DNA from: Eggerthellaceae bacterium
Lineage (GTDB): Bacteria; Actinomycetota; Coriobacteriia; Coriobacteriales; Eggerthellaceae
Length of the DNA: 6,126 nt
Direction of reading: 5' to 3'
NCBI GenBank assembly: GCA_017459485.1
Contig: JAFUCW010000055.1
Coordinates: 1-6,126 of the forward strand
Positions 4,983 to 6,126 of the stretch are shown here, piece by piece. Made by a program: the position numbers and the translations under genes. Under the pieces are notes generated by a model. It saw nothing but the letters and a program-made list of their open reading frames with translations, had not been told where the DNA came from and made no database searches. Numbering within the stretch: position 1 is the stretch's first letter; the number at the start of each line of letters is the position of its first letter.

Positions 4983-6126
4983 CTACCCCCAGATAACGCG
5001 CAAGGCTGCAAGGCGTTGTGCAATGCCTTTGCGCAGGTAGTCGAGCCGCCATCTGCTCACATTCCCCTGTTCCAGAATGGTTGCAGCCTCCTCTTCGAAG
5101 CCATCTAGCATCTCCAGGTCGAACCAGGCGTCGTCAACTGTCAGCATCAGCTGCCTGTTCGGCACCACCTCGAAAGGCCGAGAATCAAACGAGTAGTCGC
5201 CCCGAGCCACCGCATCCTCGTCCTTGTCAAACCACAAGCTGTTGCCTGTGTCGAACAACGGTGCGAAGCGCCACTCCAATGTGTCGATGTTGCGGATGAA
5301 TCCGAAGTTGCGCAGATGGCGGTCGGCGTTAGCCACAATTCCATCGCAGACGATCATCTTGGAAAGGCGAAGCGAGGCCTCCTTGCGCGGAATGCCCAGG
5401 TTAGTTGCGTGGCGCATGAGGGCATCGAAGGTGGCCTCGCCCTTGCGGTGCCCCTCGGAATCCATAACAAGACTTGCGGGCACGTACTCTTCGTTTGGGC
5501 GAACAAAGCAAGGGCACACCGACACAGCGCCAAGGCCATCGACCGTTCTGTTCTCGTAGGGCACGAACTCTCCTTTGGGTAGCACCCGTGTGTGCAGGGC
5601 GGTTGCCACAACCTCGTTGTACACCTGCTGATCGGTCCAGGGAACATGGCCTTTCAGCAGAAGCCTGCGCCGGCCCTCGCATACCCACTTCTTGGGCAGC
5701 ATCCCTTCCGATGTGTTGTCGGGCGAGGACAGTCCAACGGCCGAGAGCCAGTTGTCCCAACGCTTTTCTTCGTTACCGAAGCGGTTCTGGAAGTAGTTGA
5801 GCTTGCCCCAATCCAGTTGGGCGTCTTCTGGCTGTATCCAGTACTGATCGGAAAGCGAAAAGCCCAGGTTGCGGAAGGGGATGTCCGATGCGTCGTCCAG
5901 CCCCAGTTCGGCGAGCTTCGAGGTAATGCCGTCCCTGCTCCCAGGAATGCTGCGGTGCTGCCACCAGCGTTGCAGGCCCGCAGCCTGTGCTCGGCCATTG
6001 CGCGAGATTGTACCGATGGGCGCCCTGGTGGGGTCAATTACCTCGCGGATCAAAAAGGCCCCATCATTCTGATCGTAGGCGAAGAGGATAACAGGGTAGG
6101 TGCCATTCATCAGCATGTACGTGCGC
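4983..6126 (-). CDS. HipA-like serine/threonine kinase family protein (probably 5' partial)
   Basis: Counting from the in-window ATG at 6116, the protein has 377 residues and ends ALRVIWG. Kinase motifs are all present: RLLLKG with K155 as probable ATP-binding lysine, YNE with E168, the catalytic loop NADRHLRNFG (D265, N270) and FDTG with D289 as the metal-binding Asp. Residues 1-125 are an N-terminal extension (LMNGTYPVILFAYD, later RAPIG and SIPGSRDGI) of the kind seen in stand-alone HipA-like proteins of Coriobacteriia. The frame stays open to the right edge and no Shine-Dalgarno lies before 6116, so the true start is probably a few codons outside. HipA kinases of Escherichia coli phosphorylate GltX and are restrained by HipB. 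The substrate here is unknown and no HipB-like gene is in view. A fragment of a sister gene lies at 4338-4442. Confidence 0.9.
   Translation of the reverse strand, partial: RTYMLMNGTYPVILFAYDQNDGAFLIREVIDPTRAPIGTISRNGRAQAAGLQRWWQHRSIPGSRDGITSKLAELGLDDASDIPFRNLGFSLSDQYWIQPEDAQLDWGKLNYFQNRFGNEEKRWDNWLSAVGLSSPDNTSEGMLPKKWVCEGRRRLLLKGHVPWTDQQVYNEVVATALHTRVLPKGEFVPYENRTVDGLGAVSVCPCFVRPNEEYVPASLVMDSEGHRKGEATFDALMRHATNLGIPRKEASLRLSKMIVCDGIVANADRHLRNFGFIRNIDTLEWRFAPLFDTGNSLWFDKDEDAVARGDYSFDSRPFEVVPNRQLMLTVDDAWFDLEMLDGFEEEAATILEQGNVSRWRLDYLRKGIAQRLAALRVIWG

Noticed and set aside
5018..6072. Plus-strand frames opposite the HipA-like gene
   Set aside because: They are antisense shadows. The kinase motifs are continuous on the minus strand.

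Overview
The window has moderately high G+C, strong purine-rich ribosome binding sites, and a HipA-like protein with an N-terminal extension beginning with an 'LMN' stretch. I associate that last combination with gut Actinobacteria of the class Coriobacteriia (Eggerthella, Slackia, Collinsella, Olsenella relatives). The host assignment is an inference with modest confidence. The content is accessory: defence-like, toxin-antitoxin-like and decayed genes. There is no housekeeping gene, tRNA, rRNA, CRISPR array or recognisable transposase.

Left part (1-2281, minus strand): a continuous 760-codon reading frame that runs off the left edge. It is a phospholipase D-like nuclease domain joined by a proline-rich linker to a superfamily 2 DEAH-box helicase and the start of a DUF3427 region. 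Directly upstream, in the same frame and separated only by a stop codon plus three bases, is the last part of another gene (2285-2413). That gene has lost its beginning, so the helicase was probably the second gene of an older operon.

Middle (2414-3469, plus strand): an AT-rich block carries a perfect TATAAT box abutting a near-perfect palindrome, followed by a strong ribosome binding site and a compact pair of genes overlapping by eight bases. A third short frame overlaps by eight bases again, or is the frameshifted end of the second gene. The first protein resembles a Phd/YefM-type antitoxin, and the second is an unrecognised 133-residue protein with a Cys/His cluster. This is the best candidate here for an undescribed two-gene module.

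Next (3559-4176, plus strand): a 205-residue protein of unknown function with an acidic N-terminal domain, an Ala/Pro-rich linker, a short hydrophobic segment and an Asn/Asp/Trp tail.

Between 4177 and 4982 lies a mosaic of debris. It holds a fragment of a second HipA-like gene on the minus strand, a 152-bp element with 31-bp inverted ends, and an orphan copy of the tail of the 205-residue protein. On the minus strand it also holds a terminator-like hairpin, a short frame with a perfect Shine-Dalgarno sequence, and a switch-like inverted repeat just before that Shine-Dalgarno.

Right part (4983-6126, minus strand): a HipA-like kinase with its catalytic motifs intact, probably cut by the right edge a few codons after its start. 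No HipB partner is seen. Nothing shows that the helicase, the two-gene module and the HipA-like kinase act as one system. Their co-location with gene fragments suggests a turnover-prone defence or mobile island.
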